DNA from: Streptomyces mayonensis
GTDB taxonomy: Bacteria > Actinomycetota > Actinomycetes > Streptomycetales > Streptomycetaceae
Length of the DNA stretch: 64,000 nucleotides
Assembly (NCBI RefSeq): GCF_018982965.1
Contig: NZ_JACBYP010000005.1
Location: 62,001-126,000, forward strand
Reading direction: 5' to 3'
Within the stretch, counting starts at the first letter, position 1, and each line of letters starts with the position of its first letter. Under the pieces are notes generated by a model. That model did not search any database and was not told where the DNA came from. It saw only the letters and a program-made list of their open reading frames with translations. A program made the translations under genes and the position numbers. Below, in pieces: positions 8,568 to 17,943 of the stretch.

Positions 8568-9172
8568 TTGACCGATGTCGAACGGAACGCAGTCCTGGCC
8601 GGCAAGGTGGCCGTGGTCACCGGCGGCGCGGGAGGGATCGGTGTCGCGACGGTGGAGGCGCCGGCGGTCGCGGGGGCGCAGGCCGTCCTCGCGGACGTCG
8701 CGCACGACACGGCGAAGGCGGCCGCCGAGAAGCCGGCCGCGCAGGGGCTGTAGGTGGTCGGGCACGGCGTCGACATATCGTCCGAGGCGAGCGTCGAGCG
8801 GCTGGTGGACTTCGCCGCCGACACCTTCGCGGCATCGACGTCCTGGACAACAACGCAGCGCTGACGTCCGCGATCCGGCAGGACCGGGACGTCGTGTCGA
8901 TGTCGGTGGAGCTGTGGGACCAGGTCCTCGCGGTCAACCTGCGCGGACCGATGCTGCTGTGCAAGCACACGGTTCCCGTGATGACCGAGCGCGGTGGCGG
9001 GTCCGTCATCAACATCACCAGCGGACAGGGCCTGTCCGGTGACCGGGTGTTGGTCGCCTACGGCAGCTCCAAGGGCGGGCTGATCGCGCTGACCCGGTTC
9101 GTGGCCGCCGCGTACGATGCGGACGGCATCCGCTGCAACGCGGTCGCGCCGGGGCTGGTCAGCCCGTCCAAA
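8568..9172 (+). pseudogene. Short-chain dehydrogenase/reductase remnant
   Basis: Decayed SDR oxidoreductase. The N-terminal cofactor motif is clear (KVAVVTGGAGGIG), and downstream pieces keep the family pattern: GIDVLDNNAAL (only after a frame correction near 8830), VNLRGPMLLCKHTVPVM, and the catalytic segment with Ser, Tyr and Lys in INITSGQGL and VAYGSSKGGL, then IRCNAVAPGLV. An in-frame TAG at 8751-8753 and a one-base loss near 8830 break the gene. Similarity stops near 9170, where a foreign minus-strand fragment begins, so the C-terminal substrate region is gone. The original start was probably the TTG at 8568. Confidence 0.85.
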
Positions 9173-9525
9173 GGGCGAGGCCCGCCTCGATGATGGCGGC
9201 CTGCGGAGCACCCGCCCAGGCGTAGTAGCCGTCGGGGCGGACCAGCAGCGCCTCGTCGCCGCCGGTCAGGTGGGCGACGACCAGCCCGTTCCGGGCGAGC
9301 CCGCCGGCCTCCGTACCGGGCGGCAGGGCCAGCACAAAACGGCCCTCGCGCAGCACCTCGTACAGGCGCCCTCCGTCCAGCTCCAGGTCGGGGGCGCGCT
9401 TGCCAGTCAGGGGGTGCGCGTCTCTCGGGGCGGGGTAGGAGAAGCCGATGCCGGTGAACTCGCCGACGGCCTGCCGCGTCACCGGGCGTGCGTGGGTGAC
9501 GACCAGCTTGCGTACGGTGCGCAGT
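9159..9525 (-). pseudogene. C-terminal fragment of an FAD-dependent aromatic hydroxylase
   Basis: About 120 codons resemble the thioredoxin-like C-terminal domain of PHOX/RdmE-type polyketide hydroxylases. The characteristic stretch is AHPLTGKRAPDLEL, then GGRLYEVLREGRFVL, ending with a run like LVRPDGYYAWAG before the stop at 9159. The FAD-binding and middle domains are absent, because an in-frame stop lies at about 9527 and unrelated sequence follows. The fragment adjoins two other gene fragments, the SDR remnant on one side and a permease remnant on the other, so it marks a rearrangement site. It is probably nonfunctional debris from a secondary-metabolite cluster. Confidence 0.7.
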
Positions 9526-9526
9526 C

Positions 9527-10127
9527 ATGAACGTCGTCGTCATCACCGCCGTCCTGTCCGCCGTGATCTCGGCCGTCTTCACCGACAGCCGTACCTTCTA
9601 CAACCTCTCGCTCCAGGGCAACGCGCCGAAGCTCCTCGGCACCGTCAACGACAGGACGTTCCGTCGAAGGCGGTCACGGCGGTGTTCGTGACGATGGCCG
9701 CAGGTGTGCTGCTCAATCTGCTGATGCCCGACCAGGTCTTCACGGTCTTCTCGTCCCTCACCGTCTTCGGCCTGATCTGCGCCTGGGGATCAATCATCGT
9801 CAGCCACTCAGGTTCCGCAGGAGCAAGGTCCTGAGCGGTCAGGCGGACAGCATCCGGTACAGGATGCCGCTCCACCCGTACAGCAACTACCTCGCCCTGG
9901 CGTTCATGGCCGTCGTCCTCGTCTGCGTCGCGATCCTCCCGGACACCAGGGTTTCGCTGGTCGTCTCCGGCGTCTGGGTACTGGTGGTACTCGCCGCTTA
10001 CGCCTTCTGCACCAGGGGCCCGAAGGGGAAGTCGGCCGACGACCAACCGGTTCGGGAGCCCAGCTCGCCGGGGCCGGTGGAGCCGCTCCACCGCGCCGTG
10101 CCCGGCGTGGGCCATACAGATCAGTGA
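9527..10127 (+). pseudogene. Amino-acid permease (APC family) C-terminal remnant
   Basis: Pieces of the C-terminal membrane helices of an AnsP/GabP-like amino-acid transporter are readable in three successive frames. The first holds FYNLSLQGNAPKLLGTVNDR (9590s). The second holds a helix with MAAGVLLNLLMPDQVF and VFSSLTVFGLICAW. The third holds YRMPLHPYSNYLALAFM and the last two helices, to a stop at 10127. Frameshifts lie near 9660 and 9815. The N-terminal eight or so helices are absent. The start of the similarity at 9527 coincides with the end of the hydroxylase fragment, another sign of joined debris. Confidence 0.75.
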
Positions 10128-10278
10128 TGAGGACATTCGGGTTCGTCTCCTACCGGCTCGCGCTGCGGCTCTCTACAGTGGCGGCGGTCCGCCGCCACCA
10201 GCCGCGCCGTCCGAGGAGCGCGGAGTCTCCTCGCGCAACCCGAACCCGCAGACCCGACCGCACATGTGGAGGAGAGCC

Positions 10279-10812
10279 GTGTACGAACTGCAGGCGCTGT
10301 TGGACGAGTACGACCGTGCCCGCGGGTACACCGACGAGCTGTGGCGGGACCTCACGCCGGACGAGGTGGTGTGGCGGCCGAGAGAGGACTTCAGCGCCAT
10401 CGGCTGGCACCTCGGGCACCATGCGCACGTCGCCCACTTCCTGATCCGCAACCTCACGGCCGCCGAGCCCAGCCCGGATCCGGAACTGGACGGACTCATG
10501 AACTCGGCCAACCCGGAGAAGTTCCGCGGCGCTCTCCCGACGGTCGAGCGGCTCGCGGCCTTCCGGGAGACCGTCGCCGAGCGGGTGCACGCACGCATGG
10601 GTGACATCGCGGCCGGGAGGACCGGCGCGCCCACCCAGATGACCATCGTCGCGACGCATCTGCTGACCGCTCTCGTCAACCACGAGTACCAGCACGACCA
10701 GTGGATCGGCGAGGTCCGCGCCGAGCACCTCGGGCACGCACTGCCCGGCGACCCGGACTGCGACCTTGTGCGCCGTATCGACGGCTACCTGTGCCTGCAC
10801 CCCTGTACGTGA
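10279..10812 (+). CDS. DinB-superfamily protein
   Basis: Small helical-bundle protein of 177 residues in the DinB/YfiT-like superfamily, a group of putative metal-dependent transferases or hydrolases often linked to stress or thiol chemistry. The likely metal-binding histidines are in WHLGHHAHVAHF and NHEYQHDQWIGE, the usual pattern of one His in an early helix and a paired His-x-x-x-His-like set later. I chose the GTG at 10279 because GGAG lies 5 bases upstream; an in-frame ATG at 10264 lacks such a site. It stands alone between decayed genes and a redox cluster, and its role cannot be inferred further. Confidence 0.85.
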   Translation: MYELQALLDEYDRARGYTDELWRDLTPDEVVWRPREDFSAIGWHLGHHAHVAHFLIRNLTAAEPSPDPELDGLMNSANPEKFRGALPTVERLAAFRETVAERVHARMGDIAAGRTGAPTQMTIVATHLLTALVNHEYQHDQWIGEVRAEHLGHALPGDPDCDLVRRIDGYLCLHPCT

Positions 10813-10861
10813 CAGGCGCGGCTGTAGACGATCCGGCACCTTCCGGACGTGACGTGAGGTG

Positions 10862-11311
10862 ATGACAGTTCTTCCCCGGCTCCGTGCGGTGACCGCGGTG
10901 ACGCGCTCCGCGCGAGCGGGGCGGGGTCTTCTCGCCCTGCTGTCGCTGCTGGTCGTGCTGAGTGCGTGGGCCTGCGGAACACGCATGCTCGACGTCGGCG
11001 CGGGCTTGTCGAGTCCCGGGGCCGTGACCGCCTCGGCGGATGCGGCGGTCCAGGGCCCGGGCGAGGCCACCGATCGGGTGCGACCGGGCTCCTCCCAGTG
11101 CGATGCACCCGGCACACCGCCCCCGTGCAGGAAAGTGCTCCTCGCCCAGCCGGACGTACGCCTCCTGGAGACGGCGGAGCCGGTGGCCCGGACGGCCGCC
11201 CTGGCCGCAACAGGGCTCGACACGGTCTCGGCCGACGTGTGCCGGGACGTGGTGACGTCGGGACTCTCCCCGCCGGCGGGACGGGCCGTATCCGACCGAA
11301 TGCGGATCTAG
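10862..11311 (+). CDS. Hypothetical single-pass membrane or secreted protein
   Basis: Unrecognised protein of about 149 residues. It has a basic N-terminus, one hydrophobic helix (GLLALLSLLVVLSAWAC, about residues 22-39) that could be a membrane anchor, and a small polar outer region with two further cysteines in SQCDAPGTPPPCRK and one near the C-terminus. Third codon positions are GC-rich throughout, so it is likely real. GTG at 10859 is an alternative start. It lies about 125 bases before a DsbA/CcdA pair in the same direction, so the external cysteines may be substrates of that system; this is inference from context. Confidence 0.6.
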   Translation: MTVLPRLRAVTAVTRSARAGRGLLALLSLLVVLSAWACGTRMLDVGAGLSSPGAVTASADAAVQGPGEATDRVRPGSSQCDAPGTPPPCRKVLLAQPDVRLLETAEPVARTAALAATGLDTVSADVCRDVVTSGLSPPAGRAVSDRMRI

Positions 11312-11446
11312 GCCGGACGCTCGCGCGTTCCCCGCGCGCCACGCGCCGACCGGCCGTCCTTCGGTCACGGCCCGGCGCACGGCCACAGCGCCCTGCGCCT
11401 ACCGCTGTCCGTCACTCGCACACCGAGCACGAGGTTGTCTCACGCC

Positions 11447-12190
11447 ATGCCTCCTTCTTCCTCCCCCGCCGCGTCCCGCGTCCGCCGACGCAACCGCACA
11501 CTCGCCGCCGCTGCCGGACTGACCGCCGTCGTCGCAGCGGTTCTCGCCCTCGCCCTCGACGACGGGCCGTCCGGCACCGCGTCGCAGGACTCCGCCGTCG
11601 CCGACACCGGTACGCCCGACGCCCAGTCGAGCGCCTTGCTCGCACTGGCCCGTCGGGACACCGACGACCCGCTGGCCGTGGGGGATGCCGACGCGCCTGT
11701 CGTCATGATCGAGTACTCCGACTTCCAGTGCCCGTACTGCGGGAAGTTCGCCCGCGACACCGAACCGGAACTGATCCGCTCCTACGTCGACAAGGGCGTG
11801 CTGCGCATCGAGTGGCGCAACTTCCCGATCTTCGGCGAGGAATCCGAACAGGCGGCCCGTGCTGCCTGGGCGGCCGGCCGGCAGGGCAAGTTCTGGGATT
11901 TCCACGACCAGGCGTACAGCAAGACACGCAAGAAGAACACCGGCGCCTTCTCCACCGACAAGCTCACCGCGATGGCCAAGGCCGCGGGGGTGACTGACCT
12001 CGCCCAGTGGCGCGCGGACATGGACTCCGACGCGGCGGCCACAGCAATCCGACAGGACCAGAACCAGGGCTACTCCCTCGGCGTGACCAGCACCCCCGCT
12101 TTCCTGGTCAACGACGTCCCCGTCCTCGGCGCCCAGCCGGCCGACACTTTCAAGCGGACCATCGAGGCGGCCGCGAAGGCCGCCCGGTGA
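11447..12190 (+). CDS. DsbA-family thiol-disulfide oxidoreductase, membrane-anchored
   Basis: Extracytoplasmic thioredoxin-fold protein of about 247 residues. It has an Arg-rich N-terminus, one membrane helix (about residues 19-37), an Ala/Thr/Asp-rich linker and a DsbA domain with the active site C95-P-Y-C98 in EYSDFQCPYCGKF. The cis-proline loop appears as TSTPAFLVN. Such proteins oxidise or isomerise disulfides of exported proteins. An in-frame TTG at 11435 could extend it by four residues. Its stop overlaps the start of the next gene (GTGA), so translation is coupled with the CcdA-like protein, its probable electron donor across the membrane. Confidence 0.9.
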   Translation: MPPSSSPAASRVRRRNRTLAAAAGLTAVVAAVLALALDDGPSGTASQDSAVADTGTPDAQSSALLALARRDTDDPLAVGDADAPVVMIEYSDFQCPYCGKFARDTEPELIRSYVDKGVLRIEWRNFPIFGEESEQAARAAWAAGRQGKFWDFHDQAYSKTRKKNTGAFSTDKLTAMAKAAGVTDLAQWRADMDSDAAATAIRQDQNQGYSLGVTSTPAFLVNDVPVLGAQPADTFKRTIEAAAKAAR

Positions 12191-13050
12191 ACGGCGACGC
12201 GAGCCTGCTGGCCGCCTTCCTCGGCGGCCTGCTGGCCCTGCTCAGCCCCTGCAGCGCGCTGCTGCTGCCGGCCTTCTTCGCCTACTCCTTCACCAGCCCG
12301 GCCAAACTGCTGCTGCGCACCGGCCTGTTCTATCTCGGCCTGTGCACCACCCTGGTGCCGCTCGGCATCGCGGGCTCCTTCGCCAGCCGTCTCTTCTACA
12401 GCCACCGTGACTTGCTGGTCACCATCGGCGGCTGGACCGTGATCGCGCTGGGAGCAGCTCAGATGCTCGGGATCGGATTCGGAGTGCGCCGATTGCAGGA
12501 AGCCGCAGGTGCCCGCCGTTCCGGATCGGCCGTCTCCGTCTTCGCCCTCGGCACCGTCTACGGCCTGGCGGGCTTCTGCGCAGGCCCCATCCTCGGCTCC
12601 ATCCTCACCCTCGCCGCCCTCGGCGGCCGGCCCGCCCACGGGGGCCTGCTGCTCGCGGTCTACGCACTCGGCATGGCAGTCCCCCTGTTCGCCCTGGCGC
12701 TGCTCTGGGACCGCTTCGGTCTCGGCCACAAACGCTGGCTACGGGGCCGCACCCTGCGGCTGGGACGCTTCTCCTGGCACACCACCTCCCTCGTCGGCGG
12801 CATCCTCTTCATCCTGCTCGGCGCGGTCTTCCTGCTGTTCGACGGCACGGCGGCCCTCCCCTCCCCGGTCAGCGTCGAGACGGAGGCAGGGCTGGAAGAA
12901 CACCTCGCACGCCTCGGCAGCGCCGTACCGGACCGCGTCCTCCTGCTCGTCCTGGCCGCGGCCGCGGCGCTCACCGCCGTCGTCCTGCTGGCACGCCGAG
13001 ACGGCCCCCGGCCGAAATCCCGCTCCGGACCATCCCGGCACGACCTCTGA
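12187..13050 (+). CDS. ccdA: CcdA/DsbD-type cytochrome c biogenesis transmembrane protein
   Basis: Polytopic membrane protein of 287 residues, carrying reducing equivalents from cytoplasmic thioredoxin to an outside thiol protein. The two redox cysteines typical of the family appear in LLSPCSALLLPAF (first helix) and YGLAGFCAGPILGS (fourth helix). Six or more hydrophobic helices are visible, plus an extra C-terminal helix (VLLLVLAAAAALTAVVLLA) with a basic tail, so it is somewhat longer than minimal CcdA. The start is the GTG at 12187 overlapping the DsbA stop, which points to one operon and one pathway. The exact symbol is a family name, not a proven orthologue. Confidence 0.85.
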   Translation: MNGDASLLAAFLGGLLALLSPCSALLLPAFFAYSFTSPAKLLLRTGLFYLGLCTTLVPLGIAGSFASRLFYSHRDLLVTIGGWTVIALGAAQMLGIGFGVRRLQEAAGARRSGSAVSVFALGTVYGLAGFCAGPILGSILTLAALGGRPAHGGLLLAVYALGMAVPLFALALLWDRFGLGHKRWLRGRTLRLGRFSWHTTSLVGGILFILLGAVFLLFDGTAALPSPVSVETEAGLEEHLARLGSAVPDRVLLLVLAAAAALTAVVLLARRDGPRPKSRSGPSRHDL

Positions 13051-13133
13051 ACCCTGTCCGGCCACACCCCGCACGTCCTCTTCTCCTCTCTCGACACCAC
13101 CCACTCAGCCGACCCGCCAAGGAGCGCCGACAC

Positions 13134-14456
13134 GTGAGCACCCCACAGGACATAGCCCCGACGCTGTGGCAGGAGCAGGACCGGGTGCGCGCGGTGCAGA
13201 AGCGAACGGTCCGGGTCCTGTCCGCGGCACAGATCGTCGGCGGGGTCGGGGTGGGCGTCTCGGTGTCCGTCGGCCCCCTGCTCGCGGAGTCCGTGGCCCG
13301 GAGCGAGACCTACGCCGGACTGGCGCGCACGGCGACCACAGCGGGCGCCGCCCTGGTCGGCATACCGCTCGCCCTCCTCGCCCAACGGCGCGGTCGCCGG
13401 ACCTCTCTCGGGGCGGGATGGCTCGTCGCCGCAGCCGGCGGGGGCCTGCTCATCGCCTCAGCGGTGATCAGGTCGATACCCCTGCTGATCGTGGGCATGC
13501 TGCTGTTCGGCGTCGGCAGCGCCACCAACCAGCAGAGCCGCTACGCGGCCGCGGACCTGGCCGCGCCGCACCGCCGGGCCCACGCGCTGTCCATCGTGCT
13601 GTGGTCCACGACCATCGGCTCGGTGATCGGCCCCAACCTCGCCGATCCCGGTGCCGCCGTAGCGTCGGCTCTCCACCTACCACGCCTGGCAGGGGCGTTC
13701 GTCCTGGCCACCGTCTGCACGGCGGCGGCATCGGCTCTGCTGTGGGGCCTGATGCGCCCCGACCCCCTCACGCTCTCCGGCCGGTACCAGGACGCCGACG
13801 CGCCCGGGGACGAGGACACGGGCCTCCCGGCGGCACAAGACGAGACCGGCGGGCAGAAGAAGGACCGGCAGAACGGGACCGTGCGCGCGGGCCTGCGGCA
13901 CCTTCGCCACACCCCGCAAGCGGCCTTCGCGTTCGTGACCGTCGTCGTGGCCCACACGGTCATGGCCGCGGTCATGACGATGACCCCGGTCGACATGTCG
14001 GAGCACGGTCACGGGCTCACCGTGGTCGGCGTCACCATAAGCGGTCACCTGCTGGGCATGTACGCGTTCTCCCCGCTCGTCGGCCGGCTCTCCGACCGGA
14101 TCGGTCACATGCCGACCATCGTGGCCGGGCAGGCGGTCTTCCTGGTGTCCGCCGCACTGTCGGGCATGGGCCACGGCTCGGTCGGCATGATGATGGCAGG
14201 ACTGTTCCTCCTGGGACTGGGCTGGTCCTTCAGCCTGGTGGCCGGCTCGGCCATGCTCAGCGAGACCACGCCACTCGCCCTTCTGCCCGGCGTACAGGGC
14301 ACCACGGACACCACGATGAACGTCGTCGCGGCCGTGGGCGCCGGCCTGGCCGGGCCCTTGATGGGCTGGGCCGGCTTCGGCGCTCTGAACGCCGTCGCCG
14401 CCGTCCTGGTCCTGCCCGTGCTCGCCTTCTGGGCGGCCCTGGTGCGCGCACGCTGA
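13134..14456 (+). CDS. MFS transporter
   Basis: Major facilitator superfamily permease of 440 residues with about 12 hydrophobic helices and a charged central cytoplasmic loop (about residues 220-245, rich in Asp, Lys and Gln). The motif-A-like loop LAQRRGRRTSLGAG follows helix 2 and a second copy, VGRLSDRIGHMPTI, follows helix 8, supporting an MFS fold. The GTG at 13134 follows AAGGAGCG. It is 83 bases after the CcdA gene and may be read through from it. The substrate is not evident; drug or metabolite export is the usual guess for this group. Confidence 0.85.
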   Translation: MSTPQDIAPTLWQEQDRVRAVQKRTVRVLSAAQIVGGVGVGVSVSVGPLLAESVARSETYAGLARTATTAGAALVGIPLALLAQRRGRRTSLGAGWLVAAAGGGLLIASAVIRSIPLLIVGMLLFGVGSATNQQSRYAAADLAAPHRRAHALSIVLWSTTIGSVIGPNLADPGAAVASALHLPRLAGAFVLATVCTAAASALLWGLMRPDPLTLSGRYQDADAPGDEDTGLPAAQDETGGQKKDRQNGTVRAGLRHLRHTPQAAFAFVTVVVAHTVMAAVMTMTPVDMSEHGHGLTVVGVTISGHLLGMYAFSPLVGRLSDRIGHMPTIVAGQAVFLVSAALSGMGHGSVGMMMAGLFLLGLGWSFSLVAGSAMLSETTPLALLPGVQGTTDTTMNVVAAVGAGLAGPLMGWAGFGALNAVAAVLVLPVLAFWAALVRAR

Positions 14457-14749
14457 ATCGACCACGAGCGTCGGCGGCCGTATGGCACCGCGCCCGCGGG
14501 CGACCGCCGCCGCACCCCTTCCCGGCCCCGTGCACAGCCCGGGCATGGCCGGTGGCCTCGCACGGACGGCGGGGGAAACGGCCGACCCGGGCCCTGCGCG
14601 ACCGGCTTGACGTCTCCACGTACGCACACGGACCTTCTCGTGGTCGAGGTGGCCGCCAGGGGCAGACGCACGGGAGAAGCTACGCACCGCCCGTACCCGC
14701 GTCGGAGAGGACGGAGTCGGGGCGCCGGCCGCGCGTTCTCCGGGTCAGC
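14457..14749. other. Noncoding gap after MFS gene
   Basis: No gene is evident in these 290 bases between convergent genes. Just beyond its right end, spanning 14751-14790, CAGTATTG and CAATACTG form an 8-bp inverted repeat with a GC-rich 24-base loop that overlaps the last codons of the amine oxidase gene and could act in transcription termination. Confidence 0.4.
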
Positions 14750-15821
14750 TCAGTATTGCCCGCGGCCGTGGGCGGTCGCGGACAATACTGCGCGGGCCGC
14801 GCGCTCGCCGGAGTGCAGCGCGCCCTGGATGTGCCCTGCGTCTTCGGTGGCCGTCTCGGTCGAGGCCCAGTGCAGTCGTCCGTCGAGGAACGGCCGCTGG
14901 TAGAGGTCGTGGCCGAAGAAGGAGTAGTCGCTGAGGGCGTGCACGGAACGCGGGGCCGTCCAGGTCTCGTGGCTCCAGTCCTGCACGTACACGGCCTCGG
15001 CTGCGGCGGCGGGCCCGAAGCACGCACCGAGTTGTGCAGCCACTGCCGCCTCGAAGCCCGGCCGGACGGTCCGGGCGTGCGCGAAGCCGAACAGCGCCGC
15101 GGGACGTCCGTCGACGCCGGACATGTAGTGGATCTCCTGGAGCGGTCCGACCCTGCTGAAGGCCGCGCCCGCGAGCCCGTCCTCGCGCCAGAAGGCGGTG
15201 GAGTAACGGGCGACGACCTTGGCGACGGCCCCCATCCACACCGGAGTGGAGCGGGCCAGGCGGACCAGGTCGTCAGGCAGGGCGTCGGCGAAGTCGATGC
15301 GCTCCAGCGCCAGCGCGGGTGGTACGGCCAGGACGACCTGTGCGGCGCGAAAGGACCGCCCCGCAGCGTGGACGTCGACTCCGTCCGCACCGGCGGGACG
15401 GTTCGCGGTGACGGGCGTGTCCGACAGGACGGCGTCCGGGGGCAGACTCGACGCGAGTGCCGAGGCGAGCTGCTGCGCCCCGGCCGCGAAGCGGTAGGAC
15501 GGAACGTCGATCATGTTGCCGGGATACCGGTGGCCCCCCGACCGATCGTGCAGGACGGCGTCTCCCGCCAGGTGCTGGTCGAAGACCTCGGCCCCGGTCC
15601 GGGCGGCCAGCGCCGCGACGCGCTGCTCCCCGGCCAGAACCAGGTGGCCCCAAGGTCCAGGACACCACCCTCGACGGGCTCGCTGAGCAGCCGGCCACCG
15701 ACCCTCGTCCGCGCTTCCAGGCACAGGACCTTGTGCCCGGCCTCGTGCAGTAGGTCACCGCGGTCGTCCCGGCCGCGCCGGCGCCGATCACGATGACGTC
15801 ATGAGTGCCGCTGTGGAGCAT
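14750..15821 (-). pseudogene. Flavin amine oxidase, frameshifted
   Basis: Remnant of a flavin-containing monoamine oxidase. The FAD motif DVIVIGAGAAGTTAVTY is intact at the N-terminus. The reading then jumps to a second frame for LLHEAGHKVLCLEARTRVGG and RLLSEPVEGGVLDLGATW, and a third for EQRVAALAARTGAEVFDQ onward. Two single-base losses, near 15750 and near 15640, explain this. The remaining 300 codons are uninterrupted and keep the C-terminal family pattern, ending in SGERAARAVL. It is either a recent pseudogene or carries sequencing errors. It points away from its neighbours and shows no operon partner. Confidence 0.8.
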
Positions 15822-15900
15822 GGCGGGTTCCCTTCGGGACGGTGGAGGACCGCCCCGCGGACTGCCGGCGCGACGGGCGGACGGGAGAGATCCGGCGAGG

Positions 15901-16928
15901 TCAGAACACTTGGGACGGGTCCAGCACGATACGGAACCGGGGCGCCGCGGAGCGCAGGCGCGCGACGGCCGCCCCCGCTTCCCGCAGCGGCATCCGCTCG
16001 ATCACGGGCCGGACTCCGTTGGTGACGGCGAAGGCCATGGCCTCCTCCGTGTCCCGCGCGCTGCCGGTCAGGTGCCCGGTCACACTCACGCCCTGACCGA
16101 CCAGCAGGCCCACCGGGAGACATAGGACGCCGTCGCCCACGCCCACCAGCGTGAGCCGGCCGTGCGGCCGCAGGCCGGTGACCAGTTCGCCCAGGGCGTC
16201 GGTGGTGGAGGCGGTGCGGATGACGTGGTCGACGCCGCCGAGGGCAGCGAGTGCCGTACCGGGGGCCTCGCGCGTGCTGTCGACGTAGTGCCGGGCACCG
16301 AGTTCGCGGGCCAGTTCCTCGCGGTCGTCGCCGCGGCGACCGCAACCGTCTCGTAGCCGAGCTTCTCCGCGAACTGCACGGCGAGGTGCCCCAGCCCGCC
16401 CAGTCCGAACACGGCGACCCTGCCCCCGGTCCGCGTACCGGCGTTGCGGACGGCGTTGAAGGTGGTCACGCCCGTGCAGCCGAAGACCGCCGCGTCGAAG
16501 AGGTCCAGGCCGTCGGGGACGCGCGCCGGCGCGTCCGCTGGCACGGTGATGCTCTGTGCCCAGCCACCGGGGTAAGACAGTCCGGGCACTTTCCGCTCGG
16601 GGCAGTGCACGACGTCGCCGTCACGGCAGAAGACGCAGTGCCCGCAGCTTCCGCCGAACCAGCCGACGGCCACGCGTTCCCCGACCGTCCAGCCACGCAC
16701 CCGGTCGCCCACCTCGGCGATGACGCCGGCGACCTCGTGTCCGGGCGTCACCAGTGTGTCCCGGCCGGCCTTCGGAGCACTGGCCGTGCCGATGTCGGCG
16801 TGGCACACGCCACTGGCCTGCACGGACACCCGGACCTGATGCCCTTCCAGCGGGACGGTGTCGACGGCGGACGCGACCAACGGCCCGTCCGGCTCGGTCA
16901 CGACCATGGCGACGGTGGGATCCGACAC
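15901..16928 (-). pseudogene. Zinc-dependent alcohol dehydrogenase, one frameshift
   Basis: Class of NAD(P)-dependent zinc alcohol dehydrogenases (AdhP-like). The catalytic zinc pattern is present as SGVCHADIG and GHEVAGV, the structural zinc cysteines as CGHCVFCRDGDVVHC, and the cofactor motif as GLGGLGHLAVQ. A one-base loss near 16345 shifts the frame within a sequence that would otherwise read VARGDDREELARELG; the rest (for example LVGVGDGVLCLPVGLLVG and the end at 15901) is clean in the shifted frame. The GTG at 16928 follows AGGAAG. It is divergent from a LysR-type gene with a palindrome between them, so it was probably the regulator's target. Confidence 0.85.
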
Positions 16929-16973
16929 AGTGCACTTCCTGGGGGAACGCGGATGAGTGTTATAAGGGTGAGT

Positions 16974-16988
16974 GATGACGAAGTCATC
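16974..16988. promoter_or_regulatory. Candidate LysR operator
   Basis: GATGACGAAGTCATC is a palindrome with perfect 6-bp arms and a 3-base centre. It lies in the 127-base divergent promoter region of the alcohol dehydrogenase and LysR genes, the usual location for a LysR-type binding site. Confidence 0.5.
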
Positions 16989-17055
16989 GGCGACCCACGG
17001 GTAAACGGGGGTGAGCCGCACTGGTAGGCGACTCCAGCGAATGAGGCGATAAGCG

Positions 17056-17943
17056 ATGGCTATGACGGAACGACTGAACGTCGAAGGTCTCCGCTACGCG
17101 CAGGCGGTCGCCGAGACCCGTTCCTTCAGTGCGGCGGCGCGGGCGTACGGCGTCACCCAGCCGGCCCTGTCCAACGGCATCGCGAAACTGGAGGAACGAC
17201 TCGGGGGCAAACTCTTCGACCGCTCTCCTCGCGGCGTGACACAGACCGCCTTCGGCAGCCGCGTCCTGCCGCTCATCGAACGCGCCGTCACCGCCCTGGA
17301 CGCCGTCACCGCGGAAGCCCGGCGGCTCACCGAACCGGACGACCCGAAGATCCGCATGGGTGTCTCCCCGCTCATCGGCCCGCACCTGGTGGGCCGCGCG
17401 TTCGACGCCGTCCGCGACCTGCCCACGCCCCGCGATCTCGTCCTGCGCGAGGCCAACATGCAGGACCTGCGCGACGGGCTACAGGCCGGACAACTCGACC
17501 TGATCCTGATCCCGGCCGTGACCGCGATGCCGCGCTTCGAGCACCGGGTCATCGATGTCGAGCCCGTCGTCATCGTCGGCACGACCGCCGACGACGGCAC
17601 CTCGCTGGAACTGACCGAGGCCGGAAACCAACAGTTCATCCTCGTGCCGGAAGCCTGTGGGCTGACCACGTTCACCACTCAGCTCTTCCATGCGAACGAG
17701 GTACCGCTGCACACCTATCCCGGGGAAGCGGCCAGCTACCGGGTCCTGGAGGAATGGGCCGCTCTCGGCCTGGGCTCGGCCATGCTTCCCCAGTCCCGAC
17801 TCACGTCCCCGGCCGTCCCGCACCGCCCGCTGCTGAACGCGGGCCGGGAGGTACAGATCTCCTTCGAGGCCGTATGGAGCCCCGACTCGGCCCTGCACAC
17901 GGACCTTATCCTGCTCGCCCAGCAGCTCAGCACTCCCCGGTAG
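17056..17943 (+). CDS. LysR-family transcriptional regulator
   Basis: Regulator of 295 residues. The N-terminal winged helix-turn-helix is typical (LRYAQAVAETRSFSAAARAYGVTQPALSNGIAKLEERLG, here given as two halves around residue 27), followed by the linker helix and a periplasmic-binding-protein-like effector domain (KIRMGVSPLIGPHLVGRAF onward). Length and layout are normal. The ATG at 17056 follows GAGGCG; a second ATG two codons on is possible. It is divergently transcribed from the zinc alcohol dehydrogenase, the classical arrangement for LysR regulators and their targets. A copy of the TetR-type operator motif begins at its stop codon. Confidence 0.92.
   Translation: MAMTERLNVEGLRYAQAVAETRSFSAAARAYGVTQPALSNGIAKLEERLGGKLFDRSPRGVTQTAFGSRVLPLIERAVTALDAVTAEARRLTEPDDPKIRMGVSPLIGPHLVGRAFDAVRDLPTPRDLVLREANMQDLRDGLQAGQLDLILIPAVTAMPRFEHRVIDVEPVVIVGTTADDGTSLELTEAGNQQFILVPEACGLTTFTTQLFHANEVPLHTYPGEAASYRVLEEWAALGLGSAMLPQSRLTSPAVPHRPLLNAGREVQISFEAVWSPDSALHTDLILLAQQLSTPR

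Noticed and set aside
10110..10122. GCCATACAGAT as a fourth TetR-type operator
   Set aside because: Only 11 bases match and the second half of the site is absent.
12509..15796. Very long plus-strand frame over CcdA, MFS and amine oxidase
   Set aside because: It lies in another frame of genes with strong motifs and reads as low-complexity Arg/Pro/Ser.
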